A stretch of DNA of 64,000 nt from Bacteroidota bacterium (lineage in GTDB: Bacteria; Bacteroidota; Bacteroidia; Bacteroidales; UBA4417), in assembly GCA_013376995.1 (NCBI GenBank), contig JACAAZ010000010.1, forward strand, positions 62,001 to 126,000, given 5' to 3'. The notes under the pieces are model-generated. The model was not told the DNA's origin. It saw only the letters and a list, made by a program, of their open reading frames with translations, and searched no databases. Shown here one piece after another: positions 18,339 to 27,048 of the stretch (position 1 is the stretch's first letter; every line of letters starts with the position of its first letter). The translations under genes and the position numbers were made by a program.

Positions 18339-18461
18339 CAGGCGTGTGCCATTAAAGCTAACGTATATAAATTGAATAATTAAGGAGTTCCATAATTATA
18401 ATTGCCTGGTAATTAAAAAACTAATCAGGTACTAAATTTTGCTATTCTGTTTTATGAAGGA

Positions 18462-19727
18462 TTAAAAATTCAATCCCCAGCTCAGGCCTTTGAATGCCGG
18501 GTTAACATAATTACTGAATTTACTGCCAAAGGTGTAACTGACTCCAGCCCCGAAAAAGTAGCTGTACTGGCTGTTCAGCTGTCGTTGCTGAAGAAGCACT
18601 TCATCCCGGGTAGCGCCTTCCTTCGAAAGCTGGATCAGATTTCGGGTTATATCGTAACTACCACCAACTGCGAATTTGAATCCTTTGAAAATATTCCAGT
18701 TTATCGAGCCAGAAAACGAAAGGGAATACTTGTGAAGATCGTGAAGAAAGCTGCTGTAGAATGCGCCTACATTTACATTCCCCCAGGGCTTGTTGAAAGA
18801 GCCAATGATAGCTGCATCCTGCGTCAGAAGCGTCTCTTCCGTTTTATAAAAGATGGTTGTATCCCTGTAGTTATTATACTGTACGCCCAGCCCGTAGCTC
18901 ACTACCAGTCGTTGATTGTTGAAATCCTTGTATTTAAATACATCATATTCAACCTTTGGCATAAAACTTAGCTTCATGTCGTAGTTTGAAAATTCACTCT
19001 TGGCATAATAGTTAAATACACCATATCCCCAATGCTGGTTGATTTTTTTGATGAAATTCACATAGGCATTAAGCTGAGTATTTTCTTTTATCACAGTTTC
19101 TTCATCTGAAACCACAAACTTGTTTTTCCGGAAATTATAGGATGCGCCGATATTGGTTTTCGTTTTATCGGTTTCCCTGTCAGCATTCAGGTAGCCATAG
19201 ATACTCTGGGATTTATAGTTGGCATCCCCGTCGAATATCCCATTTGCTCCCAGGCTCATGATCCAGTAGTCCCATGGATCTTTTTGCTTATTCAGGCCGG
19301 CAGTATCCGTTTCAGCAGGTTTATTATAGGTGATGACAATATTTTCGGCTGCTATTGTATGCGAAACATAGGGTATCAATCCAAGCATGAGGCACTTTAC
19401 CATACGCTTCCTTTTATCATCATCACTAAGAGTGGATTCATTAAAGAAAGAAAGCGTGTCATCATGGTTAATAAATGCATTCTGCCCTTTGAACACAACG
19501 GTATTCTGTTCATTCCCTGAACTGCTAAACTGAGTGTTAACCTGAATATGGACATCAGCGATAAACCTGTCGCGGACAAAATCAACCATGCTTAATTCTG
19601 TATGCAAATAATCAAAATCACATAGCCAGGAACGTGTACATTCTATGAAGACTTTAGTCTTTGTATCGGGTTGGGCGAAAGAAAGTTGTGCTATGAGAAG
19701 CAGGGACAGGAGGTTCATTAACTTCAT
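18462..19727 (-). CDS. Putative outer-membrane beta-barrel protein
   Basis: 421-residue secreted protein with a signal peptide (MKLMNLLSLLLIAQLSFAQ). Residues 20-140 form a soluble domain containing CTRSWLCDFDYLHTEL, a Cys-Trp-Leu-Cys pair that may form a disulfide. Residues 150-421 are a beta-barrel of alternating strands (IGASYNFRKNKFVV, LVVSYGLGVQYNNYRD, FFGAGVSYTFGS) ending in WGLNF, as in DUF481-like barrels. It shares an upstream element with the LytS kinase gene, so it is probably regulated by that system, perhaps as its principal target. Substrate or partner unknown. Confidence 0.75.
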   Translation of the reverse strand: MKLMNLLSLLLIAQLSFAQPDTKTKVFIECTRSWLCDFDYLHTELSMVDFVRDRFIADVHIQVNTQFSSSGNEQNTVVFKGQNAFINHDDTLSFFNESTLSDDDKRKRMVKCLMLGLIPYVSHTIAAENIVITYNKPAETDTAGLNKQKDPWDYWIMSLGANGIFDGDANYKSQSIYGYLNADRETDKTKTNIGASYNFRKNKFVVSDEETVIKENTQLNAYVNFIKKINQHWGYGVFNYYAKSEFSNYDMKLSFMPKVEYDVFKYKDFNNQRLVVSYGLGVQYNNYRDTTIFYKTEETLLTQDAAIIGSFNKPWGNVNVGAFYSSFLHDLHKYSLSFSGSINWNIFKGFKFAVGGSYDITRNLIQLSKEGATRDEVLLQQRQLNSQYSYFFGAGVSYTFGSKFSNYVNPAFKGLSWGLNF

Positions 19728-19742
19728 TGTATTGAGAATTTG

Positions 19743-19823
19743 TTGTTAAACATGAGGCAAAAATCCTGCAGCTTGTGTCCTGATCAAAATCCGTTTAACA
19801 AACCTTGCTTCTTTATGCACCAA
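19743..19823 (-). promoter_or_regulatory. Shared promoter element, copy 2 (barrel gene)
   Basis: Counterpart of 17910-17990, starting 16 bp upstream of the barrel gene start codon. It keeps TTGTTAAAC (19743-19751), GTTTAACAA (19793-19801), ACAAACC and CACCAA in the same register. A one-mismatch -7 box (GATTTTTG on the minus strand; GAATTTTG in copy 1) sits at the equivalent place in both. Confidence 0.65.
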
Positions 19824-19887
19824 CGTTACTAGTTCAATCATTTAACTAAATTTTGCCTTAATTGTTATAAATCCCCTGGCCTGATCT

Positions 19888-22335
19888 CTAAAAATAAATC
19901 CGGTACATCAGGTTTGGGAAAAAGGAAAACTGAGTGATATAGCCGACCTTACCCGGTTTACTGGCATCAAAGTATTCTGCCATTTTACCCCTGGAGTTGG
20001 TAAGATTCATGAGGTCGAGGAATATTTCATGAGTTGCTTTAGGCCTGTTGAACTTATAACTGGCTGACAAATTCATATAGAAAAGGTTGTCCAACTGGTT
20101 GTTATAAGCATTACTATAATCGAAGTAGTTGCCATGCTCGGTGTCGACAGCTACATTTCCCTGGGCATCCCTCAATAGCGGGATGTATCTTTCCCCGCCT
20201 TCAAAGAATATTTTTGTGTTCACAGCCAGGGTCTGGTTATGCTTCCTGCCAATATTCTTGAATTCCTTTCCACCTAAAATATTGACTATGTAATTGTTAT
20301 TGTAACGTGTGTTACGCCATACGCCTTCCAGTGATTTATATTTCGAATCGAAAAGGGATCCGTTAACCAGGAAGTAGTAACCTTTATCAAAGTAGCGTTC
20401 AACGGAAATTTCCACCCCATAGTTTTTGCCTACGCCTTTATTTACCAATTCAACATAATTGTAGTCAATACCCTCATTAATTGTGCAATAGTAGCTGGCC
20501 GGATTGTTTTCGACAGGTAAATCATAGAGATAATGATAGTATCCTTCAATTTTTGCCACTAAATTTTTTGAAAACCGTTTTTCATACCCAAGTACAAAAT
20601 GATGCGCTTTCAGCAATCCCAGGTTCCGGTTGAGCTCCGTATAGCTGCCATCATCCTGCAGAATCCTTGTATAATAGTTATGGATCTTCTCCATGGTGCT
20701 GTGCATACCGTATCCTGCGTGAAGTGAATTACTTTCATCCAGGTTCCAGCTAATACTGAATCTTGGTTCCAGTGTGCTTTTATGATTACTTAAAACATTC
20801 ATATTATGCAGGCCTGTCACCATATTAAGCTGGTCATTGAAACTATGCTTCCAGCTGATAAAATTATTTAAGGCACCCAGGTCAGTTTTAAAGTCATTGA
20901 GATTGATAATAACCCCGGCATCCCTACTGTACATGTCCTGGTAGTTGTTGAAGCTACTCAGCGTGTATTTGGCGCCAATCTGAATTTTGTTTTTTGAATT
21001 GATCTTATTGCTGTATGTAATTGATCCCCTGATTGCCGAATTTACGATCCTGCTCTTTACCATATGCATTCGTTCCGAGATCGAATCACTTATATATTCG
21101 ACTTCATTGGTGTAAGTTAGCAAGGAGTCTCTTTCATAAATATCATCATCAGCACCCGTTGCGGAATAATTTACCGAGGTTTTCAAATAACTTTTAGAAT
21201 TCAGCATAAATACATGGTTCATTCCAAGATTAGCCAGGTAATTAGACTTGTAATAATCCTTACTGATCAGCGCACTCGATGTTGCCAGCCCTGGTGTTGA
21301 CAGGCCTGATGGCCCCATATTCTCCATTGTGACCCCGCTTAAACCTCCAAGCCCGTAAAACGAGAAAACACCTGCTTTTCTAGTCGGCAGGATAACTTTG
21401 AATGTTGCATCCTGGTAATTCACACCGCCAGGCACATCCACAATCCCCAGCTTTTTAATGAGCGTAATGGTTGAATACCTGTAATTGAAAAGGTATGAAC
21501 CGGAATAGCCTTTTTTAAACGGGCCTTCAACTGTCAGTTCGGTACCCATCATACCTAAGCCTGTTGTTGCTTCGAACTTTTCATTGTTCCCATTCCTGAG
21601 CTTTACATCATAAACGCCGGATATTACATCACCGTATTCAGAAGAATAAGCTCCTGTATAAAAATCTGATGTAGCCAATAGATTATTATTCAAAGCAGTA
21701 AGCGCTCCAAAGGAAGAATTTTGATCATCCATATGGTAAGGGCTTGAAATTTCGGCACCATCCAAACGCCATTGAAGATATTTGGGTGAGTTACCCCTGA
21801 CGATGATATCACTGCTTCCATCCGGAGTGCTGGCAACACCGGCGAAACTGGCAACCACCCTGGCAGGGTCGTCCATGCCTCCTGTGAAACGCTTTGTTTC
21901 TTCAAGGGTAATGGAATGAGAACTTAGCTGTGCCATATCGTTCTGGGCCTCCCCTTTTCTCAGGTCAGAGGTGACGACAACTTCATTTAGTTTAACTGCC
22001 GATTCCTGCATGCTGACATCCAAAACAACCTCCTTCCCGGAATTCACTTCGATATTGGGAATTGTAAAGGCTTCGTAACCCATATAGGAGAATTGAACGG
22101 ATGTCCTTCCAATCGGTACATTCTCCAACCTGAAAACACCATCCAGGTCGGTGGTGGCACCGGTAAAAAAGTCTTTATCCTTAATTACAACGGTGGCACC
22201 TATTAATGGCTGTTTACTGTCGTTATCCTTAACGGTACCACGGATTGTTTGTGTTAGTTTCTGACTAAATGCTAATGTTGAAATCAGTACAAAAATTAGC
22301 GTGGCTAATGTGATTTTTTTCATTGTTTGATTCAT
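19888..22335 (-). CDS. TonB-dependent receptor with carboxypeptidase-like regulatory domain
   Basis: 815-residue outer-membrane importer. A signal peptide precedes a carboxypeptidase-D regulatory-like domain (about 27-115; IRGTVKDNDSKQPLIGATVVIKD, YMGYEAFTIPNIEV). The TonB-dependent plug follows (about 125-235; SSDIIVRGNSPKYLQWRLDGAEI), then a long barrel ending in LMYRIYF. No SusD-like partner is next to it, so it is not a standard SusC/D polysaccharide locus. A TAAGTTTG box lies 51 bp upstream of the start. Ligand unknown. Confidence 0.92.
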   Translation of the reverse strand: MNQTMKKITLATLIFVLISTLAFSQKLTQTIRGTVKDNDSKQPLIGATVVIKDKDFFTGATTDLDGVFRLENVPIGRTSVQFSYMGYEAFTIPNIEVNSGKEVVLDVSMQESAVKLNEVVVTSDLRKGEAQNDMAQLSSHSITLEETKRFTGGMDDPARVVASFAGVASTPDGSSDIIVRGNSPKYLQWRLDGAEISSPYHMDDQNSSFGALTALNNNLLATSDFYTGAYSSEYGDVISGVYDVKLRNGNNEKFEATTGLGMMGTELTVEGPFKKGYSGSYLFNYRYSTITLIKKLGIVDVPGGVNYQDATFKVILPTRKAGVFSFYGLGGLSGVTMENMGPSGLSTPGLATSSALISKDYYKSNYLANLGMNHVFMLNSKSYLKTSVNYSATGADDDIYERDSLLTYTNEVEYISDSISERMHMVKSRIVNSAIRGSITYSNKINSKNKIQIGAKYTLSSFNNYQDMYSRDAGVIINLNDFKTDLGALNNFISWKHSFNDQLNMVTGLHNMNVLSNHKSTLEPRFSISWNLDESNSLHAGYGMHSTMEKIHNYYTRILQDDGSYTELNRNLGLLKAHHFVLGYEKRFSKNLVAKIEGYYHYLYDLPVENNPASYYCTINEGIDYNYVELVNKGVGKNYGVEISVERYFDKGYYFLVNGSLFDSKYKSLEGVWRNTRYNNNYIVNILGGKEFKNIGRKHNQTLAVNTKIFFEGGERYIPLLRDAQGNVAVDTEHGNYFDYSNAYNNQLDNLFYMNLSASYKFNRPKATHEIFLDLMNLTNSRGKMAEYFDASKPGKVGYITQFSFFPNLMYRIYF

Positions 22336-22385
22336 TAATTATTTGATTCTATAATTTAATTTATGCTAAAGTGAGAGCGGTTACC

Positions 22386-22393
22386 CAAACTTA
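22386..22393 (-). promoter_or_regulatory. Candidate -7 box (TAAGTTTG) for the TonB receptor gene
   Basis: Minus-strand TAAGTTTG matches TAnnTTTG. The predicted start near 22379 gives a leader of about 44 nt. The -33 region is not convincing. Confidence 0.35.
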
Positions 22394-22586
22394 AATCCGA
22401 CACAAAAAAATTAATAAACAATAACTTAGGAGTCCTTTAACACGTTAATGGACTCATTATTTTTTTAGAAACAGCAGGTAGGTTAGCCACTAATTTTTGG
22501 CGGAATTTCAAACTGGGTTAACAGCTGATTTTTACCCGGTTAATGATGTTTTATCGATAAAAATGAAAATAATTGCATTAAACAAG

Positions 22587-22629
22587 CGAAGGCAGTCAGA
22601 GTAAAAATTGCTACTCTTAACCGCCTTCG
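22587..22629. other. Nested inverted repeat between operons
   Basis: Outer arms CGAAGGC/GCCTTCG (22587-22593 and 22623-22629) enclose inner arms AGAGTA/TACTCT (22598-22603 and 22612-22617). It lies 23 bp after the DUF4395 gene stop, so a transcript terminator or mRNA-end stem is the likely role; the T run on the reading strand is poor. Confidence 0.5.
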
Positions 22630-22651
22630 ACAAAAAAATAATTCTTACTAT

Positions 22652-23314
22652 CTATTTGGGGCTCTCAGTAGTATTCTTGCCAAACAAAGCATAGGGTTTC
22701 TCAGTAAACCTGTCATTCAAAGTAAAAGCCAGGACAAAAACAAAAGCAACGAAAGCCAGCAAAATAAGGATCTGGCTGAATGAGGTTTTTTGAATATCAT
22801 GTTTTTGTTTCACCTCACATATATCGCCGGGGCATAGTTGAACCTTGTCTTTATAGAAGAGCGGGTAAAACAGGCAGCCTAAGCAAATCCCAAAAACGGA
22901 TTCAAAGAACAGGAAGATGAGGCAAATAAGACAGGTCAAACCTGTAATTACACTATAGGCATTGACGATAATGAAGGAAAAGAACATGAGACCTGACAGC
23001 ACAACGCCTATAACCCAGGCAAACTTCTTTGGGGCAGCCCCCACATACTCCGGTGTTTGCTTACTTACAATCAGGCGCGCCAGAATAAGGGTCGGTGAAA
23101 ATTTAGGGTTGATAAAAACCCGGATCAGAAAATCCGTCAGGAATAATACAATCACATATTTTATGGGTACAAAGTTCCCTTTAAACAGGATGAACATTAA
23201 TGAAAGAAAGGTGGCCAGGAAGAGGATTCCTGCAGCGGCCCTGATTTCGCGCTCATTAAGGACAGGGATTGAATAACCTTCGACTTCTTCACCGAAATTG
23301 ATAACTTTTTTCAT
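22652..23314 (-). CDS. DUF4395 family membrane protein
   Basis: 220-residue integral membrane protein with about five hydrophobic helices. The N-terminus has the DUF4395 pattern (VPVLNEREIRAAAG as IPVLNEREIRAAAG; FLTDFLIRVFINPKFSPTLILARLIV) and a cysteine-rich helix follows (GLTCLICLIFLFFESVFGICLGCLFYPLF). A charged tail carries two more cysteines (QLCPGDICEVKQKH). The family often accompanies thioredoxin-like or sulfur genes (general knowledge), but no such gene is here. It is the last gene of an operon, 2 bp after the serine hydrolase. Function unknown. Confidence 0.82.
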   Translation of the reverse strand: MKKVINFGEEVEGYSIPVLNEREIRAAAGILFLATFLSLMFILFKGNFVPIKYVIVLFLTDFLIRVFINPKFSPTLILARLIVSKQTPEYVGAAPKKFAWVIGVVLSGLMFFSFIIVNAYSVITGLTCLICLIFLFFESVFGICLGCLFYPLFYKDKVQLCPGDICEVKQKHDIQKTSFSQILILLAFVAFVFVLAFTLNDRFTEKPYALFGKNTTESPK

Positions 23315-23316
23315 CT

Positions 23317-24285
23317 TTATTGTTTTGAAAGGATTGGAATTATATTATTTAAAAAGTTCTGAAATTTAGCATTATCTAAATCATTTGCCGAATGCACATA
23401 AATAATTTTTGAATCAATTATGGTTAACCAGGATAAGTTTGCCCCGGAATTGCCCGGATAGATAATTGCATTTCCTTCACCTTCAATCCCAAGTCCATAT
23501 TTCCACCCATTTACCACTTTAACCCAATCGGTCATAATCCTGAATTCAGGTTGCCGGCTTATAAAGGCCATCATTCTCAAGTAATCTCCGATGGTCCCGA
23601 TCAGTCCGCCTGAGTATCCTGAAAGGCTGTAATGGTATGGCCATGGATTCATGTAACCTTTCGGGTAATTCCCGTTTCCATCATCCAATCGGATAGATGG
23701 TGCAGTTTTATTGAACTGTTCTTTCAATAATTCATTGATGGATTTTTTAGTTTCCTTTTCCAAAATCATCCCTGACATATTAAATCCTGTATTTGAATAT
23801 AAAACAGACTCACCGGGGTTAAATGCCAATTCTTTATTCCGATAAGCCGTGTCAACAGTAAATTGAACATTTTCTGCTTCTTTGCAATTAAACAGGAGCC
23901 CAACATAATCATTGATCCCGCTGGTGTTCGATAACAACATTTTAATAGTGATCTTGTCAGCCTTCTTATACCCTTGATCTATCGGGAACCACTTATCAAT
24001 CGTGGATTCTATATTCAATCCATTCTTTAAAATTAAATAGCTGATAGCAGGTTTTGAAGCCGGGCACATTAACCTCAAATCATTTTCCTTGTCAATTGAA
24101 CCTTTCGAGAATGTTTTTAATATACCTGTATGGGTATCCATGACCCCAACGAGTATTCCGGCATCCTTGCTGCCTGATAACAGAATGTATTGATCCAGTA
24201 GCTTATTTATGGCAGAATCAGTTTGAGCCTTTGCGCTTAAGAAAACAGAAATCAGCAATGAAGTTAGAATTATGTATTTTTTCAT
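23317..24285 (-). CDS. Serine beta-lactamase-like protein, apparently without the catalytic serine
   Basis: 322-residue secreted protein with a signal peptide (MKKYIILTSLLISVFLSAKAQ) and the class C beta-lactamase/DD-peptidase fold: ITIKMLLSNTSGINDYVG, the YxN motif as YSN (VLYSNTGFNMSG) and the late GYSGGLIGTIGDYLRMM segment. The usual SxxK motif reads PASK (LMCPASKPAIS), with proline in place of the nucleophilic serine, and the final KTG/HxG box is GNSG. It may therefore be a non-catalytic homologue or use another chemistry. Middle gene of an MDR oxidoreductase / hydrolase-like / DUF4395 operon. Confidence 0.8.
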   Translation of the reverse strand: MKKYIILTSLLISVFLSAKAQTDSAINKLLDQYILLSGSKDAGILVGVMDTHTGILKTFSKGSIDKENDLRLMCPASKPAISYLILKNGLNIESTIDKWFPIDQGYKKADKITIKMLLSNTSGINDYVGLLFNCKEAENVQFTVDTAYRNKELAFNPGESVLYSNTGFNMSGMILEKETKKSINELLKEQFNKTAPSIRLDDGNGNYPKGYMNPWPYHYSLSGYSGGLIGTIGDYLRMMAFISRQPEFRIMTDWVKVVNGWKYGLGIEGEGNAIIYPGNSGANLSWLTIIDSKIIYVHSANDLDNAKFQNFLNNIIPILSKQ

Positions 24286-24329
24286 TTCAATATTTATTAA
24301 TGGCTTTGATCTGTTTGAATTATGAGTAC

Positions 24330-25298
24330 TTAACTCCCAAGATCTATTACAACATTTCCCTTTTTATGACCTTTCTCAACATAAGCATGGGCTTCAGGCA
24401 ATTTATCAAATGGAAATTGCTTATCAATAATCGTTATCAGTTTACCTTCTACGGTAAGTTTGCGGATGAATTCCAATGCTTCAGTTTTATTAATTGACAT
24501 TGAGAAAACTACTCTTTTTTTATTCCCGATTTTTGTAAGAAATGAAAGTATAAGATGCTTAAATGTCAATACGGTCACTACATATTTACCCTTTTTGGTA
24601 AGGACGTTCCTGCATTTCCGGAATGAGCTTTTACCAACCGTATCAAAAATGATATCGTAGGTGTCTGCTCCCCGGGTGAAATCTTTCTTAGTGTAATCTA
24701 CAACATAGTCCGCGCCCAATAACCTGGCCAATTCTATATTTTCATTACTGCAAACAGCAGTAACCTCTGCGCCGAAATATTTTGCCAGTTGCACAGCAAA
24801 TGTTCCAATGCTTCCGGATGCCCCGTTTATCAGGACTTTCTGTCCTTTTTGAATGTGGGCCTTATCTTTGAGGAAAAACAAGGCCGTAGTTGCTCCATCC
24901 ACTAAGGATGCAGCTTCTTCAAATGACATGTTCACCGGTTTTTTTGCAAGCGAGCCATTCTCCGGCATGCATTTGTATTCAGCATAACATCCGGTCCCAA
25001 AACCTCTGAAACCATAAACCTCATCAGCTATTTTAAACGTTTTTACATGGGAGCCAACAGCTTCAATCACACCTGAAAACTCGGTTCCCAGAATTTGATA
25101 TTTCTGCATTGGCTTTCTGAGTCCCAACAATATCCTGCTTAGGACAGTATCCCCCCTTCGCATCATACAATCCGCTGAAGTCACGGTAGTTGCGCATACC
25201 CTGATCAAGATTTCTTTTGGTCCGGGGATTGGTTTCTCAACCTCTACTGGCTCAAGAACAATTGGAGATCCATACTTTCTATATACGATTGCTTTCAT
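24330..25298 (-). CDS. NAD(P)-dependent MDR oxidoreductase (quinone-reductase-like)
   Basis: 322-residue zinc-independent medium-chain dehydrogenase/reductase. It has an N-terminal GroES-like domain (KPIPGPKEILIRVCATTVTSADCMMRRGD), the Rossmann nucleotide motif (LINGASGSIGTFAVQLAKYFGAEVTAV) and the family ending GKLITIIDKQFPFDKLPEAHAYVEKGHKKGNVVI. There are no structural-zinc cysteines. Members reduce quinones or enones in the cytosol with NADPH; the substrate is not predictable. First gene of a three-gene operon, 44 bp before the hydrolase-like gene. Confidence 0.88.
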   Translation of the reverse strand: MKAIVYRKYGSPIVLEPVEVEKPIPGPKEILIRVCATTVTSADCMMRRGDTVLSRILLGLRKPMQKYQILGTEFSGVIEAVGSHVKTFKIADEVYGFRGFGTGCYAEYKCMPENGSLAKKPVNMSFEEAASLVDGATTALFFLKDKAHIQKGQKVLINGASGSIGTFAVQLAKYFGAEVTAVCSNENIELARLLGADYVVDYTKKDFTRGADTYDIIFDTVGKSSFRKCRNVLTKKGKYVVTVLTFKHLILSFLTKIGNKKRVVFSMSINKTEALEFIRKLTVEGKLITIIDKQFPFDKLPEAHAYVEKGHKKGNVVIDLGS

Positions 25299-25526
25299 TT
25301 GTTTTATTACTTATTCAGCTTGTAACACTTTCCGGCATAGTGACCAGCTTTATTATTTTCTTAGCATTCCTTTTTAGAACCCGGGGCAAAGGAATCATTA
25401 AAAAGCGGTACAATCGTCCATATGCAGGTAAATGGACTATTTATTTTTTAGTTGCAGGACCGGTTTAACCCGAATAGCTGTACCAGGCCATACAACCAAT
25501 GAAAAACCAGGTAAAAGATAGCCTGT

Positions 25527-26240
25527 TTAACAGGCGATTTTACATTTAAAGTCCTTATCCTTTTTTGATTCAAAAATCGGGCAGGTGATTGAAGTGCAGC
25601 GCATTCTTCCCTGGAGAATCCGCACTCCCCATGGGATATAACCTGCACACATCAGCGAGGCACCGATAGAGCTAATAAATTCAATATCGGGATTATTTAA
25701 AAGAAGGAGCCCTGTTATTATACAGGCAGTTTGCCATTTGCTGATAAACCGTTCTTTTCGTAGTCCCAATGCCTGGATAGATGCGCCAATCGTCAGCAAA
25801 GGCAATAACCAGACCACCCAAAGCAAACCGGCTTTGTTTACAATTACACTTAGAAAAGGGACAAACTTCTGAAATTGATCCTCAGGTAAAGTGTCAAATG
25901 CAGATAGCACCAGGCAAAGGGATCCTTTATCTACAGCAAGGATGAATGCTCCGAACAGGCCAATGATCCCGCCCCAGAAACCCAGTTGCTTGCCTTGGCC
26001 TTTCAATACATTCATAACACTGATAATGAATATCATGATAACCGGGACATCAAACATAACTATTAAGTGCCCGATATGATACAGTGGCTGATTGTGAAAA
26101 CGTGCAACCAGCTGTTCTACAGTTTGAAGCGCTTCCAGTTTTAAGAGATGAGGATGCATTAAGAACCCCAGGAGAAGCATAACAGGAAACAGAATTAGCG
26201 AAATGCCAAATCCGTACTTTTTAATATTTTCAATTTTCAT
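25527..26240 (-). CDS. Hypothetical multi-pass membrane protein
   Basis: 237 residues with about six transmembrane helices (first: GFGISLILFPVMLLLGFLMHPH). A conserved-looking His segment between helices 1 and 2 (RFHNQPLYHIGHLIVMFDVPV) could bind metal or heme. The C-terminal tail is rich in cysteine and lysine (RCTSITCPIFESKKDKDFKCKIAC), which is unusual. No recognised family. It stands between the MDR operon and a secreted-protein gene, on the same strand as both. Confidence 0.65.
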   Translation of the reverse strand: MKIENIKKYGFGISLILFPVMLLLGFLMHPHLLKLEALQTVEQLVARFHNQPLYHIGHLIVMFDVPVIMIFIISVMNVLKGQGKQLGFWGGIIGLFGAFILAVDKGSLCLVLSAFDTLPEDQFQKFVPFLSVIVNKAGLLWVVWLLPLLTIGASIQALGLRKERFISKWQTACIITGLLLLNNPDIEFISSIGASLMCAGYIPWGVRILQGRMRCTSITCPIFESKKDKDFKCKIAC

Positions 26241-26310
26241 TTTTATTGTTTTTCAAGAATTATCAATTACAGTTTATTTCAATATTTCAATCTGTATTCA
26301 TGTCAACCAA

Positions 26311-26943
26311 TCAAAACCTGATACCAAAATTCAGGCTTGGCTCAAACTTGTAATTATTATTCCCATGCTCAATTTCGGAAAAGGAAGCAGGGAAGTTGGT
26401 ATTTACCGGCCAATACTTGAGGGCATAAGCTGGTTCCACGAACAGGCGTTTTTTACAAAACTCAAAGCGATAGCCAAGAATCAGTTCAAGATATAACTGA
26501 TAGCCTTTCTGGATTTTAGTATGATCCAGATCGTAAAATTGCTGGAGAAAAGAGGAAGCTAATGCTGATGTATAGAGGTTCTTCCAATAGAAGCGCTGGT
26601 AGCCGGCACTTATGCCATAGGCCCTGACAAATCCGGGGTAAGATTCAGCTTTAGAATTACCCAGTGGAGCATGATATTTCCATGTTATGGCTTCAAGAAT
26701 GATAGCATCCTTAGGTGTAAGAAAATATCCGTATTCAAGTTGATAAAAATCACCCGGGTCAGGGGCCAGGTTTAGCAAACTGAAAAGCGAACTTCCCAGG
26801 AAATGGCGCCGGAAACTACTTTGCTTTTCTGGCTGAAGTGACACTGAATCCTTTTTGACAAGATCCTGGCTGAAAGCCAATGTGACCGACAATGCAAATA
26901 CGAATGTTAAAACGTTGCGTTTCAATTTCAATCTGTTTTTCAT
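26311..26943 (-). CDS. Hypothetical secreted protein, probable outer-membrane barrel
   Basis: 210 residues with a signal peptide (about 1-26, ending in LAFSQ). The remainder alternates hydrophobic and polar residues in strand-like segments (FYQLEYGYFLTPKDAIILEAI, YGISAGYQRFYWKNLYTSALA, YLELILGYRFEF, FEPSLNFGIRF) and ends in phenylalanine, as outer-membrane barrels do. Function unknown. Same orientation as the membrane protein gene that follows 70 bp downstream. Confidence 0.65.
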   Translation of the reverse strand: MKNRLKLKRNVLTFVFALSVTLAFSQDLVKKDSVSLQPEKQSSFRRHFLGSSLFSLLNLAPDPGDFYQLEYGYFLTPKDAIILEAITWKYHAPLGNSKAESYPGFVRAYGISAGYQRFYWKNLYTSALASSFLQQFYDLDHTKIQKGYQLYLELILGYRFEFCKKRLFVEPAYALKYWPVNTNFPASFSEIEHGNNNYKFEPSLNFGIRF

Positions 26944-27048
26944 AATTTATTTTTTACTATTGTTTAGAATTAGATTAATTGACTTCCACCATTTTTGGGG
27001 GAATAGTAAGATGAGGTTGGCCCTAATTTCCAACCTCAGAGTTTTTCC

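Noticed and set aside
19888-22335. SusC of a polysaccharide utilisation locus
   Set aside because: No SusD-like lipoprotein gene or polysaccharide-degrading gene is next to it; the neighbours are a barrel protein and a DUF4395 operon.
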